64,000 bases of DNA, from positions 13,201,701-13,265,700 of the forward strand of contig OY855913.1 of the NCBI GenBank assembly GCA_963693305.1, in the 5' to 3' direction. A program made the translations under genes and the position numbers. This stretch comes from Meandrina meandrites (taxonomy: Eukaryota > Cnidaria > Anthozoa > Scleractinia > Meandrinidae). Below, in pieces: positions 22,427-34,029 of this stretch. The stretch's first letter is position 1. Each line of letters starts with the position of its first letter. The notes under the pieces were generated by a model. The model saw nothing but the letters and a program-made list of their open reading frames with translations. It searched no databases and had not been told where the DNA came from.

Positions 22427-24709
22427 TCATGAGAAAATCAATTTTTACGGCCGAATCGCAATTTTCATGAAATTGGGTGCTCACGGCCCAAATCGGTGCA
22501 AGAGCCGTCCCGGAGCTCAGATCATGAGAAAATCAATTTTTACGGCCGAATCGCAATTTTCATGAAATTGGGTGCTCACGGCCCAAATCGGCGCAAGAGC
22601 CGTCCCGGAGCTCAGATCATGAGAAAATCAATTTTTACTGCTGAATCGCAATTTTCATGAAATTGGGTGCTCACGGCCCAAATCGAGTCACAAGCGCTCC
22701 CGGAGCTCAGATCATGAGAAAATCAATTTTTACGGCCAAATCGCAATCGCAATCGAGTCACAAGTCAATCGCAATCGGAATCGAGTCACAAGCGCTCCCC
22801 GAGCTCAGATCATGAGAAAATCAATTTTTACGGCCGAATCGCAATTTTCATGAAATTGGGTGCTCACTGCCCAAATCGGCGTAAGAGCCGTCCCCGAGCT
22901 CAGATGATAAGAAAATCAATTTTTACGGCCGAATCGCAATTTTCATGAAATTGGGTGCTCACCGCCCAAATCGAGTCACAAGCGCTCCCCGAGCTCAGAT
23001 CATGAGAAAATCAATTTTTACGGCTGAATCGCAATTTTCATGAAATTGGGTGCTCACGGCCCAAATCGGCGCAAGAGCCGACCCGGAGCTCAGATCATAA
23101 GAAAATCAATTTTTGCGGCCGAATCGCAATTTTCATGAAATTGGGTGCTCACGGCCCAAATCGAGTCACAAGCGCTCCCCGAGCTCAGATCATGAGAAAA
23201 TCAATTTTTACGGCCGAATCGCAATTTTCATGAAATTGGGTGCTCACGGCCCAAATCGGCGCAAGAGCCGTCCCGGAGCTCAGATCATGAGAAAATCAAT
23301 TTTTGCGGCCGAATCGCAATTTTCATGAAATTGGGTGCTCACGGCCCAAATCGAGTCACAACCGCTCCCCGAGCTCAGATCATGAGAAAATCAATTTTTA
23401 CGGCCGAATCGCAATTTTCATGAAATTGGGTGCTCACGGTCCAAATCGGCGCAAGACCCGTCCCGGAGCTCAGATCATGAGAAAATCAATTTTTACGGCC
23501 GAATCGCAATTTTCATGAAATTGGGTGCTCACGGCCCAAATCGGCGCAAGAGCCGTCCCGGAGCTCAGATCATGAGAAAATCAATTTTTACGGCCGAATC
23601 GCAATTTTCATGAAATTGGGTGCTCACGGCCCAAATCGGCGCAAGAGCCGTCCCCGAGCTCAGATCATGAGAAAATCAATTTTTACTGCCGAATCGCAAC
23701 TTTCATGAAATTGGGTGCTCACCGCCCAAATCGAGTCACAAGCGCTCCCCGAGCTCAGATCATGAGAAAATCAATTTTTACGGCCGAATCGCAATTTTCA
23801 TGAAATTGGGTGCTCACGGCCCAAATCGGCGGAAGAGCCGTCCCGGAGCTCAGATCATGAGAAAATCAATTTTTGCGGCCGAATCGCAATTTTCATGAAA
23901 TTGGGTGCTCACGGCCCAAATCGAGTCACAAGCGCTCCCCGAGCTCAGATCATGAGAAAATCAATTTTTACGGCCGAATCGCAATTTTCATGAAATTGGG
24001 TGCTCACGGCCCAAATCGGTGCAAGAGCCGTCCCGGAGCTCAGATCATGAGAAAATCAATTTTTGCGGCCGAATCGCAATTTTCATGAAATTGGGTGCTC
24101 ACGGCCCAAATCGAGTCACAAGCGCTCCCCGAGCTCAGATCATGAGAAAATCAATTTTTACGGCCGAATCGCAATTTTCATGAAATTGGGTGCTCACGGC
24201 CCAAATCGGCGCAAGAGCCGTCCCGGAGCTCAGATCATGAGAAAATCAATTTTTACTGCCGAATCGCAATTTTCATAAAATTGCGTGCTCACCGCCCAAA
24301 TCGAGTCACAAGCGCTCCCCGAGCTCAGATCATGAGAAAATCAATTTTTACGGCCGAATCGCAATTTTCATGAAATTGGGTGCTCACCGCCAAAATCGAG
24401 TCACAAGCGCTCCCCGAGCTCAGATCATGAGAAAATCAATTTTTACGGCCGAATCGCAATTTTCATGAAATTGGGTGCTCACGGCCCAAATCGGCGCAAG
24501 AGCCGTCCCGGAGCTTAGATCATGAGAAAATCAATTTTTACGGCCGAATCGCAATTTTCATGAAATTGGGTGCTCACGGCCCAAATCGGCGCAAGAGCCG
24601 TCCCCGAGCTCAGATCATGAGAAAATCAATTTTTACTGCCGAATCGCAACTTTCATGAAATTGGGTGCTCACCGCCCAAATCGAGTCACAAGCGCTCCCC
24701 GAGCTCAGA
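22427..24709 (+). repeat. 98-bp-monomer cassette plus mixed monomers, copy 1
   Basis: The order is ggtgcaag A, A, actgctg hybrid B, the 98-bp unit, T (ggcgtaag), B, acggctg E, and g-tagged hybrid B (23095), then irregular monomers. The latter include the cggtcc/gacccgtcc unit, ggcggaagagcc (23760), cataaaattgcgtg (24235), ccgccaaaatcg (24330) and gagcttagatc (24425). At 24710 the same cassette starts again, 2,283 bp later. Confidence 0.8.
22712..22809 (+). repeat. 98-bp rearranged monomer, lineage 2
   Basis: This copy has CAATCGGAATCG and GGCCAAATCG, distinguishing it from the lineage 1 copies. The order around it (actgctg unit before; T, B, E after) is conserved. Confidence 0.92.
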
Positions 24710-25662
24710 TCATGAGAAAATCAATTTTTACGGCCGAATCGCAATTTTCATGAAATTGGGTGCTCACGGCCCAAATCGGTGCAAGAGCCGTCCCGGAGCT
24801 CAGATCATGAGAAAATCAATTTTTACGGCCGAATCGCAATTTTCATGAAATTGGGTGCTCACGGCCCAAATCGGCGCAAGAGCCGTCCCGGAGCTCAGAT
24901 CATGAGAAAATCAATTTTTACTGCTGAATCGCAATTTTCATGAAATTGGGTGCTCACGGCCCAAATCGAGTCACAAGCGCTCCCCGAGCTCAGATCATGA
25001 GAAAATCAATTTTTACGGCCAAATCGCAATCGCAATCGAGTCACAAGTCAATCGCAATCGGAATCGAGTCACAAGCGCTCCCCGAGCTCAGATCATGAGA
25101 AAATCAATTTTTACGGCCGAATCGCAATTTTCATGAAATTGGGTGCTCACTGCCCAAATCGGCGTAAGAGCCGTCCCCGAGCTCAGATGATAAGAAAATC
25201 AATTTTTACGGCCGAATCGCAATTTTCATGAAATTGGGTGCTCACCGCCCAAATCGAGTCACAAGCGCTCCCCGAGCTCAGATCATGAGAAAATCAATTT
25301 TTACGGCTGAATCGCAATTTTCATGAAATTGGGTGCTCACGGCCCAAATCGGCGCAAGAGCCGACCCGGAGCTCAGATCATAAGAAAATCAATTTTTGCG
25401 GCCGAATCGCAATTTTCATGAAATTGGGTGCTCACGGCCCAAATCGAGTCACAAGCGCTCCCCGAGCTCAGATCATGAGAAAATCAATTTTTACGGCTGA
25501 ATCGCAATTTTCATGAAATTGGGTGCTCACCGCCAAAATCGAGTCACAAGCGCTCCCCGAGCTCAGATCATGAGAAAATCAATTATTACGGCCGAATCGC
25601 AATTTTCATGAAATTGGGTGTTCACGGCCCAAATCGGCGCAAGACCCGTCCCCGAGCTTCGA
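24710..25662 (+). repeat. 98-bp-monomer cassette, copy 2, ending in the pre-NotI pair
   Basis: The order is ggtgcaag A, A, actgctg hybrid B, 98-bp unit, T, B, acggctg E and g-tagged hybrid B, then the ccgccaaaatcg and gagcttcgatc pair. Compared with copy 1 the middle monomers are missing. Confidence 0.8.
24995..25092 (+). repeat. 98-bp rearranged monomer, lineage 2
   Basis: Same lineage 2 changes as the copy at 22712. Unlike that copy it is not preceded by the NotI-type pair; only the ggtgcaag A, A and actgctg units lie upstream. Confidence 0.92.
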
Positions 25663-25756
25663 TCATGAGAAAATCAATTTTTACGGCCGCATCGCAATTG
25701 TCATGAAATTGGGTGCTCACGGCAAAAATCGACTCGAAGGCGCTCCCCAGCTCAGA
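25663..25756 (+). repeat. 94-bp NotI-type monomer (family II)
   Basis: ACGGCCGCATCG form (no NotI site), with ccccagctc causing the 1-bp loss. The preceding unit has gacccgtcc and gagcttcgatc. It opens copy 1 of the 1,902-bp duplication. Confidence 0.9.
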
Positions 25757-26136
25757 TCATGAGCAAATCAATTTTTACGGCCGAATCGCAATTTTCATGA
25801 AATTGGTTGCTCACGGCCCAAGTCGACTCACAAGCGCTCCCCGAGCTCATCTCATGAGAAAATCAATTTTTACGGCCGAATCGCAATTTTCATGAAATTG
25901 GGTGCTCACGGCCCAAATCGGTGCAAGAGCCGTCCCGGAGCTCAGATCATGAGAAAATCAATTTTTACGGCCGAATCGCAATTTTCATGAAATTGGGTGC
26001 TCACGGCCCAAATCGGCGCAAGAGCCGTCCCGGAGCTCAGATCATGAGAAAATCAATTTTTACTGCTGAATCGCAATTTTCATGAAATTGGGTGCTCACG
26101 GCCCAAATCGAGTCACAAGCGCTCCCCGAGCTCAGA

Positions 26137-26234
26137 TCATGAGAAAATCAATTTTTACGGCCAAATCGCAATCGCAATCGAGTCACAAGTCAATCGCAAT
26201 CGGAATCGAGTCACAAGCGCTCCCCGAGCTCAGA
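26137..26234 (+). repeat. 98-bp rearranged monomer, lineage 2
   Basis: It is part of the first copy of the 1,902-bp tandem duplication and carries the lineage 2 changes. Confidence 0.92.
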
Positions 26235-27564
26235 TCATGAGAAAATCAATTTTTACGGCCGAATCGCAATTTTCATGAAATTGGGTGCTCACTGCCCAAA
26301 TCGGCGTAAGAGCCGTCCCCGAGCTCAGATGATAAGAAAATCAATTTTTACGGCCGAATCGCAATTTTCATGAAATTGGGTGCTCACCGCCCAAATCGAG
26401 TCACAAGCGCTCCCCGAGCTCAGATCATGAGAAAATCAATTTTTACGGCTGAATCGCAATTTTCATGAAATTGGGTGCTCACGGCCCAAATCGGCGCAAG
26501 AGCCGACCCGGAGCTCAGATCATAAGAAAATCAATTTTTGCGGCTGAATCGCAATTTTCATGAAATTTGGTGCTCACGGCCCAAATCGAGTCACAAGCGC
26601 TCCCCGAGCTCAGATCATGAGAAAATCAATTTTTACGGCCGAATCGCAATTTTCATGAAATTGGGTGCTCACGGCCCAAATCGGCGCAAGAGCCGTCCCG
26701 GAGCTCAGATCATGAGAAAATCAATTTTTGCGGCCGAATCGCAATTTTCATGAAATTGGGTGCTCACGGCCCAAATCGAGTCACAACCGCTTCCCGAGCT
26801 CAGATCATGAGAAAATCAATTTTTACGGCCGAATCGCAATTTTCATGAAATTGGGTGCTCACGGTCCAAATCGGCGCAAGACCCGTCCCGGAGCTCAGAT
26901 CATGAGAAAATCAATTTTTACGGCCGAATCGCAATTTTCATGAAATTGGGTGCTCACGGCCCAAATCGGCGCAAGAGCCGTCCCGGAGCTCAGATCATGA
27001 GAAAATCAATTTTTACGGCCGAATCGCAATTTTCATGAAATTGGGTGCTCACGGCCCAAATCGGCGCAAGAGCCGTCCCCGAGCTCAGATCATGAGAAAA
27101 TCAATTTTTACTGCCGAATCGCAACTTTCATGAAATTGGGTGCTCACCGCCCAAATCGAGTCACAAGCGCTCCCCGAGCTCAGATCATGAGAAAATCAAT
27201 TTTTACGGCTGAATCGCAATTTTCATGAAATTGGGTGCTCACGGCCCAAATCGGCGCAAGAGCCGACCCGGAGCTCAGATCATAAGAAAATCAATTTTTG
27301 CGGCCGAATCGCAATTTTCATGAAATTGGGTGCTCACGGCCCAAATCGAGTCACAAGCGCTCCCCGAGCTCAGATCATGAGAAAATCAATTTTTACGGCT
27401 GAATCGCAATTTTCATGAAATTGGGTGCTCACCGCCAAAATCGAGTCACAAGCGCTCCCCGAGCTCAGATCATGAGAAAATCAATTATTACGGCCGAATC
27501 GCAATTTTCATGAAATTGGGTGTTCACGGCCCAAATCGGCGCAAGACCCGTCCCCGAGCTTCGA

Positions 27565-27658
27565 TCATGAGAAAATCAATTTTTACGGCCGCATCGCAAT
27601 TGTCATGAAATTGGGTGCTCACGGCAAAAATCGACTCGAAGGCGCTCCCCAGCTCAGA
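27565..27658 (+). repeat. 94-bp NotI-type monomer (family II)
   Basis: ACGGCCGCATCG form, exactly 1,902 bp after the copy at 25663, and opening the second duplication copy. Confidence 0.9.
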
Positions 27659-28038
27659 TCATGAGCAAATCAATTTTTACGGCCGAATCGCAATTTTCAT
27701 GAAATTGGTTGCTCACGGCCCAAGTCGACTCACAAGCGCTCCCCGAGCTCATCTCATGAGAAAATCAATTTTTACGGCCGAATCGCAATTTTCATGAAAT
27801 TGGGTGCTCACGGCCCAAATCGGTGCAAGAGCCGTCCCGGAGCTCAGATCATGAGAAAATCAATTTTTACGGCCGAATCGCAATTTTCATGAAATTGGGT
27901 GCTCACGGCCCAAATCGGCGCAAGAGCCGTCCCGGAGCTCAGATCATGAGAAAATCAATTTTTACTGCTGAATCGCAATTTTCATGAAATTGGGTGCTCA
28001 CGGCCCAAATCGAGTCACAAGCGCTCCCCGAGCTCAGA

Positions 28039-28136
28039 TCATGAGAAAATCAATTTTTACGGCCAAATCGCAATCGCAATCGAGTCACAAGTCAATCGCA
28101 ATCGGAATCGAGTCACAAGCGCTCCCCGAGCTCAGA
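28039..28136 (+). repeat. 98-bp rearranged monomer, lineage 2
   Basis: It is part of the second copy of the 1,902-bp tandem duplication, exactly 1,902 bp after the copy at 26137. Confidence 0.92.
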
Positions 28137-29276
28137 TCATGAGAAAATCAATTTTTACGGCCGAATCGCAATTTTCATGAAATTGGGTGCTCACTGCCCA
28201 AATCGGCGTAAGAGCCGTCCCCGAGCTCAGATGATAAGAAAATCAATTTTTACGGCCGAATCGCAATTTTCATGAAATTGGGTGCTCACCGCCCAAATCG
28301 AGTCACAAGCGCTCCCCGAGCTCAGATCATGAGAAAATCAATTTTTACGGCTGAATCGCAATTTTCATGAAATTGGGTGCTCACGGCCCAAATCGGCGCA
28401 AGAGCCGACCCGGAGCTCAGATCATAAGAAAATCAATTTTTGCGGCCGAATCGCAATTTTCATGAAATTGGGTGCTCACGGCCCAAATCGGCGCAAGAGC
28501 CGACCCGGAGCTCAGATCATAAGAAAATCAATTTTTGCGGCCGAATCGCAATTTTCATGAAATTGGGTGCTCACGGCCCAAATCGAGTCACAAGCGCTCC
28601 CCGAGCTCAGATCATGAGAAAATCAATTTTTACGGCCGAATCGCAATTTTCATGAAATTGGGTGCTCACGGCCCAAATCGGCGCAAGAGCCGTCCCGGAG
28701 CTCAGATCATGAGAAAATCAATTTTTGCGGCCGAATCGCAATTTTCATGAAATTGGGTGCTCACGGCCCAAATCGAGTCACAACCGCTCCCCGAGCTCAG
28801 ATCATGAGAAAATCAATTTTTACGGCCGAATCGCAATTTTCATGAAATTGGGTGCTCACGGTCCAAATCGGCGCAAGACCCGTCCCGGAGCTCAGATCAT
28901 GAGAAAATCAATTTTTACGGCCGAATCGCAATTTTCATGAAATTGGGTGCTCACGGCCCAAATCGGCGCAAGAGCCGTCCCGGAGCTAAAATCATGAGAA
29001 AATCAATTTTTGCGGCCGAATCGCAATTTTCATGAAATTGGGTGCTCACCGCCCAAATCGAGTCACAAGCGCTCCCCGAGCTCAGATCATGAGAAAATCA
29101 ATTTTTACGGCCGAATCGCAATTTTCATGAAATTGGGTGCTCACCGCCCAAATCGAGTCACAAGCGCTCCCCGAGCTCAGATCATGAGAAAATCAATTTT
29201 TACGGCTGAATCGCAATTTTCATGAAATTGGGTGCTCACGGCCCAAATCGGCGCAAGAGCCGACCCGGAGCTCAGA

Positions 29277-31084
29277 TCATAAGAAAATCAATTTTTGCGG
29301 CCGAATCGCAATTTTCATGAAATTGGGTGCTCACGGCCCAAATCGAGTGACAAGCGCTCCCCGAGCTCAGATCATGAGAAAATCAATTTTTACGGCCGAA
29401 TCGCAATTTTCATGAAATTGGGTGCTCACGGCCCAAATCGGCGCAAGAGCCGTCCCGGAGCTCAGATCATGAGAAAATCAATTTTTGCGGCCGAATCGCA
29501 ATTTTCATGAAATTGGGTGCTCACGGCCCAAATCGAGTCACAACCGCTCCCCGAGCTCAGATCATGAGAAAATCAATTTTTACGGCCGAATCGCAATTTT
29601 CATGAAATTGGGTGCTCACGGCCCAAATCGACTCACAAGCGCTCCCCGAGCTCATCTCATGAGAAAATCAATTTTTACGGCCGAATCGCAATTTTCATGA
29701 AATTGGGTGCTCACGGTCCAAATCGGCGCAAGACCCGTCCCGGAGCTCAGATCATGAGAAAATCAATTTTTACGGCCGAATCGCAATTTTCATGAAATTG
29801 GGTGCTCACGGCCCAAATCGGCGCAAGAGCCGTCCCGGAGCTCAGATCATGAGAAAATCAATTTTTACGGCCGAATCGCAATTTTCATGAAATTGGGTGC
29901 TCACGGCCTAAATCGGCGCAAGAGCCGTCCCCGAGCTCAGATCATGAGAAAATCAATTTTTACTGCCGAATCGCAACTTTCATGAAATTGGGTGCTCACC
30001 GCCCAAATCGAGTCACAAGCGCTCCCCGAGCTCAGATCATGAGAAAATCAATTTTTACGGCCGAATCGCAATTTTCATGAAATTTGGTGCTCACGGCCCA
30101 AATCGGCGCAAGAGCCGTCCCGGAGCTCAGATCATGAGAAAATCAATTTTTGCGGCCGAATCGCAATTTTCATGAAATTGGGTGCTCACGGCCCAAATCG
30201 AGTCACAAGCGCTCCCCGAGCTCAGATCATGAGAAAATCAATTTTTACGGCCGAATCGCAATTTTCATGAAATTGGGTGCTCACGGCCCAAATCGGTGCA
30301 AGAGCCGTCCCGGAGCTCAGATCATGAGAAAATCAATTTTTGCGGCCGAATCGCAATTTTCATGAAATTGGGTGCTCACGGCCCAAATCGGCGCAAGAGC
30401 CGTCCCGGAGCTCAGATCATGAGAAAATCAATTTTTGCGGCCGAATCGCAATTTTCATGAAATTGGGTGCTCACGGCCCAAATCGAGTCACAAGCGCTCC
30501 CCGAGCTCAGATCATGAGAAAATCAATTTTTACGGCCGAATCGCAATTTTCATGAAATTGGGTGCTCACGGCCCAAATCGGTGCAAGAGCCGTCCCGGAG
30601 CTCAGATCATGAGAAAATCAATTTTTACTGCTGAATCGCAATTTTCATGAAATTGGGTGCTCACGGCCCAAATCGAGTCACAAGCGCTCCCCGAGCTCAG
30701 ATCATGAGAAAATCAATTTTTACGGCCGAATTGCAATCGCAATCGAGTCACAAGTCAATCGCAATCGGAATCGAGTCACAAGCGCTCCCCGAGCTCAGAT
30801 CATGAGAAAATCAATTTTTACGGCTGAATCGCAATTTTCATGAAATTGGGTGCTCACTGCGCAAATCGGCGCAAGAGCCGTCCCCGAGCTCAGATGATAA
30901 GAAAATCAATTTTTACGGCCGAATCGCAATTTTCATGAAATTGGGTGCTCACCGCCCAAATCGAGTCACAAGCGCTCCCCGAGCTCAGATCATGAGAAAA
31001 TCAATTTTTACGGCTGAATCGCAATTTTCATGAAATTGGGTGCTCACGGCCCAAATCGGCGCAAGAGCCGACCCGGAGCTCAGA
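29277..31084 (+). repeat. 1,808-bp duplication, copy 1
   Basis: It holds a g-tagged hybrid B with gagtgacaag (29277), A, the cacaaccgctcc unit, the gactcac/gctcatc unit (29562), the cggtcc unit, A, an A' with cggcctaaatcgg, caacttt B and aaatttggtgctc A, then g-tagged units and the 98-bp unit at 30702. It overlaps the nominal end of the preceding block. Confidence 0.8.
30702..30799 (+). repeat. 98-bp rearranged monomer, intermediate form
   Basis: It has CAATCGGAATCG like lineage 2 but GGCCGAATTGCAATCG instead of GGCCAAATCG. This is the last 98-bp monomer; none is present from 30.8 kb to the end. Confidence 0.92.
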
Positions 31085-32129
31085 TCATAAGAAAATCAAT
31101 TTTTGCGGCCGAATCGCAATTTTCATGAAATTGGGTGCTCACGGCCCAAATCGAGTCACAAGCGCTCCCCGAGCTCAGATCATGAGAAAATCAATTTTTA
31201 CGGCCGAATCGCAATTTTCATGAAATTGGGTGCTCACGGCCCAAATCGGCGCAAGAGCCGTCCCGGAGCTCAGATCATGAGAAAATCAATTTTTGCGGCC
31301 GAATCGCAATTTTCATGAAATTGGGTGCTCACGGCCCAAATCGAGTCACAACCGCTCCCCGAGCTCAGATCATGAGAAAATCAATTTTTACGGCCGAATC
31401 GCAATTTTCATGAAATTGGGTGCTCACGGCCCAAATCGACTCACAAGCGCTCCCCGAGCTCATCTCATGAGAAAATCAATTTTTACGGCCGAATCGCAAT
31501 TTTTATGAAATTGGGTGCTCACGGTCCAAATCGGCGCAAGACCCGTCCCGGAGCTCAGATCATGAGAAAATCAATTTTTACGGCCGAATCGCAATTTTCA
31601 TGAAATTGGGTGCTCACGGCCCAAATCGGCGCAAGAGCCGTCCCGGAGCTCAGATCATGAGAAAATCAATTTTTACGGCCGAATCGCAATTTTCATGAAA
31701 TTGGGTGCTCACGGCCTAAATCGGCGCAAGAGCCGTCCCCGAGCTCAGATCATGAGAAAATCAATTTTTACTGCCGAATCGCAACTTTCATGAAATTGGG
31801 TGCTCACCGCCCAAATCGAGTCACAAGCGCTCCCCGAGCTCAGATCATGAGAAAATCAATTTTTACGGCCGAATCGCAATTTTCATGAAATTTGGTGCTC
31901 ACGGCCCAAATCGGCGCAAGAGCCGTCCCGGAGCTCAGATCATGAGAAAATCAATTTTTGCGGCCGAATCGCAATTTGCATGAAATTGGGTGCTCACGGC
32001 CCAAATCGAGTCACAAGCGCTCCCCGAGCTCAGATCATGAGAAAATCAATTTTTACGGCCGAATCGCAATTTTCATGAAATTGGGTGCTCACGGCCCAAA
32101 TCGGTGCAAGAGCCGTCCCGGAGCTCAGA
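31085..32129 (+). repeat. 1,808-bp duplication, copy 2 (first 11 monomers)
   Basis: The first 1,045 bp repeat 29277-30321 unit for unit, including cggcctaaatcgg and aaatttggtgctc. Private changes are caatttttatg near 31498 and caatttgcatg near 31975. The match stops at 32130, where a cggccataatcg unit begins. Confidence 0.83.
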
Positions 32130-34029
32130 TCATGAGAAAATCAATTTTTGCGGCCGAATCGCAATTTTCATGAAATTGGGTGCTCACGGCCATAATCGAG
32201 TCACAAGCGCTCCCCGAGCTCAGATCATGAGAAAATCAATTTTTACGGCCGAATCGCAATTTTCATAAAATTGGGTGCTCACGGCCCAAATCGGCGCAAG
32301 AGCCGTCCCCGAGCTCAGATGATAAGAAAATCAATTTTTACGGCCGAATCGCAATTTTCATGAAATTGGGTGCTCACCGCCCAAATCGAGTCACAAGCGC
32401 TCCCCGAGCTCAGATCATGAGAAAATCAATTTTTAAGGCCGAATCGCAACTTTCATGAAATTGGGTGCTCACGGCCCAAATCGACGCAAGAGCCGTCCCC
32501 GAGCTCAGATCATGAGAAAATCAATTTTTACGGCCGAATCGCAAATTTCATGAAATTGGGTGCTCACGGCCCAAATCGAGTCACAAGCGCTCCCCGAGCT
32601 CAGATCATGAGAAAATCAATTTTAACGGCCGAATCGCAATTTTCATGAAATTGGGTGTTCACGGCCCAAATCGGCGCAAGAGCCGTCCCGGAGCTCAGAT
32701 CATGAGAAAATCAATTTTTACGGCCGAATCGCAATTTTCATGAAATTGGGTGTTCACGGCCCAAATCGGCGCAAGAGCCGTCCCGGAGCTCAGATCATGA
32801 GAAAATCAATTTTTGCGGCCGAATCGCAATTTTCATGAAATTGGGTGCTCACGGCCCAAATCGAGTCACAAGCGCTCCCCGAGCTCAGATCATGAGAAAA
32901 TCAATTTTTACGGCCGAATCGCAATTTTTATGAAATTGGGTGCTCACGGCCCAAATCGACGCAAGAGCCGTCCCCGAGCTCAGATCATGAGAAAATCAAT
33001 TTTTACGGCCGAATCGCAATTTTCATGAAATTGGGTGCTCACGGCCCAAATCGGCGCAAGAGCCGTCCCCGAGCTCAGATCATGAGAAAATCAATTTTTA
33101 CGGCCGAATCGCAATTTTCATGAAATTGGGTGCTCACGGCCCAAATCGGCGCAAGAGCCGTCCCGGAGCTCAGATCATGAGAAAATCAATTTTTAAGGCC
33201 GAATCGCAATTTTCATGAAATTGGGTGCTCACGGCCCAAATCGACGCAAGAGCCGTCCCCGAGCTCAGATCATGAGAAAATCAATTTTTACGGCCGAATC
33301 GCAATTTTCATGAAATTGGGTGCTCACGGCCCAAATCGGCGCAAGAGCCGTCCCGGAGCTCAGATCATGAGAAAATCAATTTTTAAGGCCGAATCGCAAT
33401 TTTCATGAAATTGGGTGCTCACGGCCCAAATCGACGCAAGAGCCGTCCCCGAGCTCAGATCATGAGAAAATCAATTTTTACGGCCGAATCGCAATTTTCA
33501 TGAAATTGGGTGCTCACGGCCCAAATCGGCGCAAGAGCCGTCCCGGAGCTCTGATCATGAGAAAATCAATTTTTAAGGCCGAATCGCAATTTTCATGAAA
33601 TTGGGTGCTCACGGCCCAAATCGACGCAAGAGCCGTCCCCGAGCTCAGATCATGAGAAAATCAATTTTTACGGCCGAATCGCAAATTTCATGAAATTGGG
33701 TGCTCACGGCCCAAATCGAGTCACAAGCGCTCCCCGAGCTCAGATCATGAGAAAATCAATTTTAACGGCCGAATCGCAATTTTCATGAAATTGGGTGTTC
33801 ACGGCCCAAATCGGCGCAAGAGCCGTCCCGGAGCTCAGATCATGAGAAAATCAATTTTTACGGCCGAATCGCAATTTTCATGAAATTGGGTGTTCACGGC
33901 CCAAATCGGCGCAAGAGCCGTCCCGGAGCTCAGATCATGAGAAAATCAATTTTTGCGGCCGAATCGCAATTTTCATGAAATTGGGTGCTCACCGCCCAAA
34001 TCGAGTCACAAGCGCTCCCCGAGCTCAGA
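32130..34029 (+). repeat. Mixed region with a 1,140-bp spaced duplication and a 190-bp dimer run
   Basis: A five-monomer series starts at 32415 and again at 33555: aaggcc with cgacgcaag, caaatttcatg hybrid B, tttaacgg with gtgttcacgg, gtgttcacgg A, and g-tagged B. Between them, 33175-33554 is two copies of a 190-bp dimer (aaggcc/cgacgcaag unit plus A), and 33555 starts a third. A private gctctgatcatg lies near 33550. Confidence 0.8.

Larger units (their letters stand above)
25663..27564 (+). repeat. 1,902-bp tandem duplication, copy 1
   Basis: It starts with the 94-bp family II NotI-type monomer (25663-25756) and G (25757-25851). The 98-bp cassette and mixed units follow, and it ends with the ccgccaaaatcg and gagcttcgatc pair. 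The length is 20 monomers with -1 and +3 bp. Private changes in this copy include acggctgaatcg plus aaatttggtgctc at about 26520-26570 and cacaaccgcttcc near 26788. Confidence 0.87.
27565..29466 (+). repeat. 1,902-bp tandem duplication, copy 2
   Basis: It begins with the 94-bp monomer at 27565-27658 and follows copy 1 through the 98-bp unit at 28039. A g-tagged A unit is added at 28422-28516, so later units are offset by one monomer. Similarity to copy 1 fades after the cggtcc/gacccgtcc unit and the gagctaaaatcatg unit (28897-28991). The end coordinate is therefore nominal. Confidence 0.75.
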
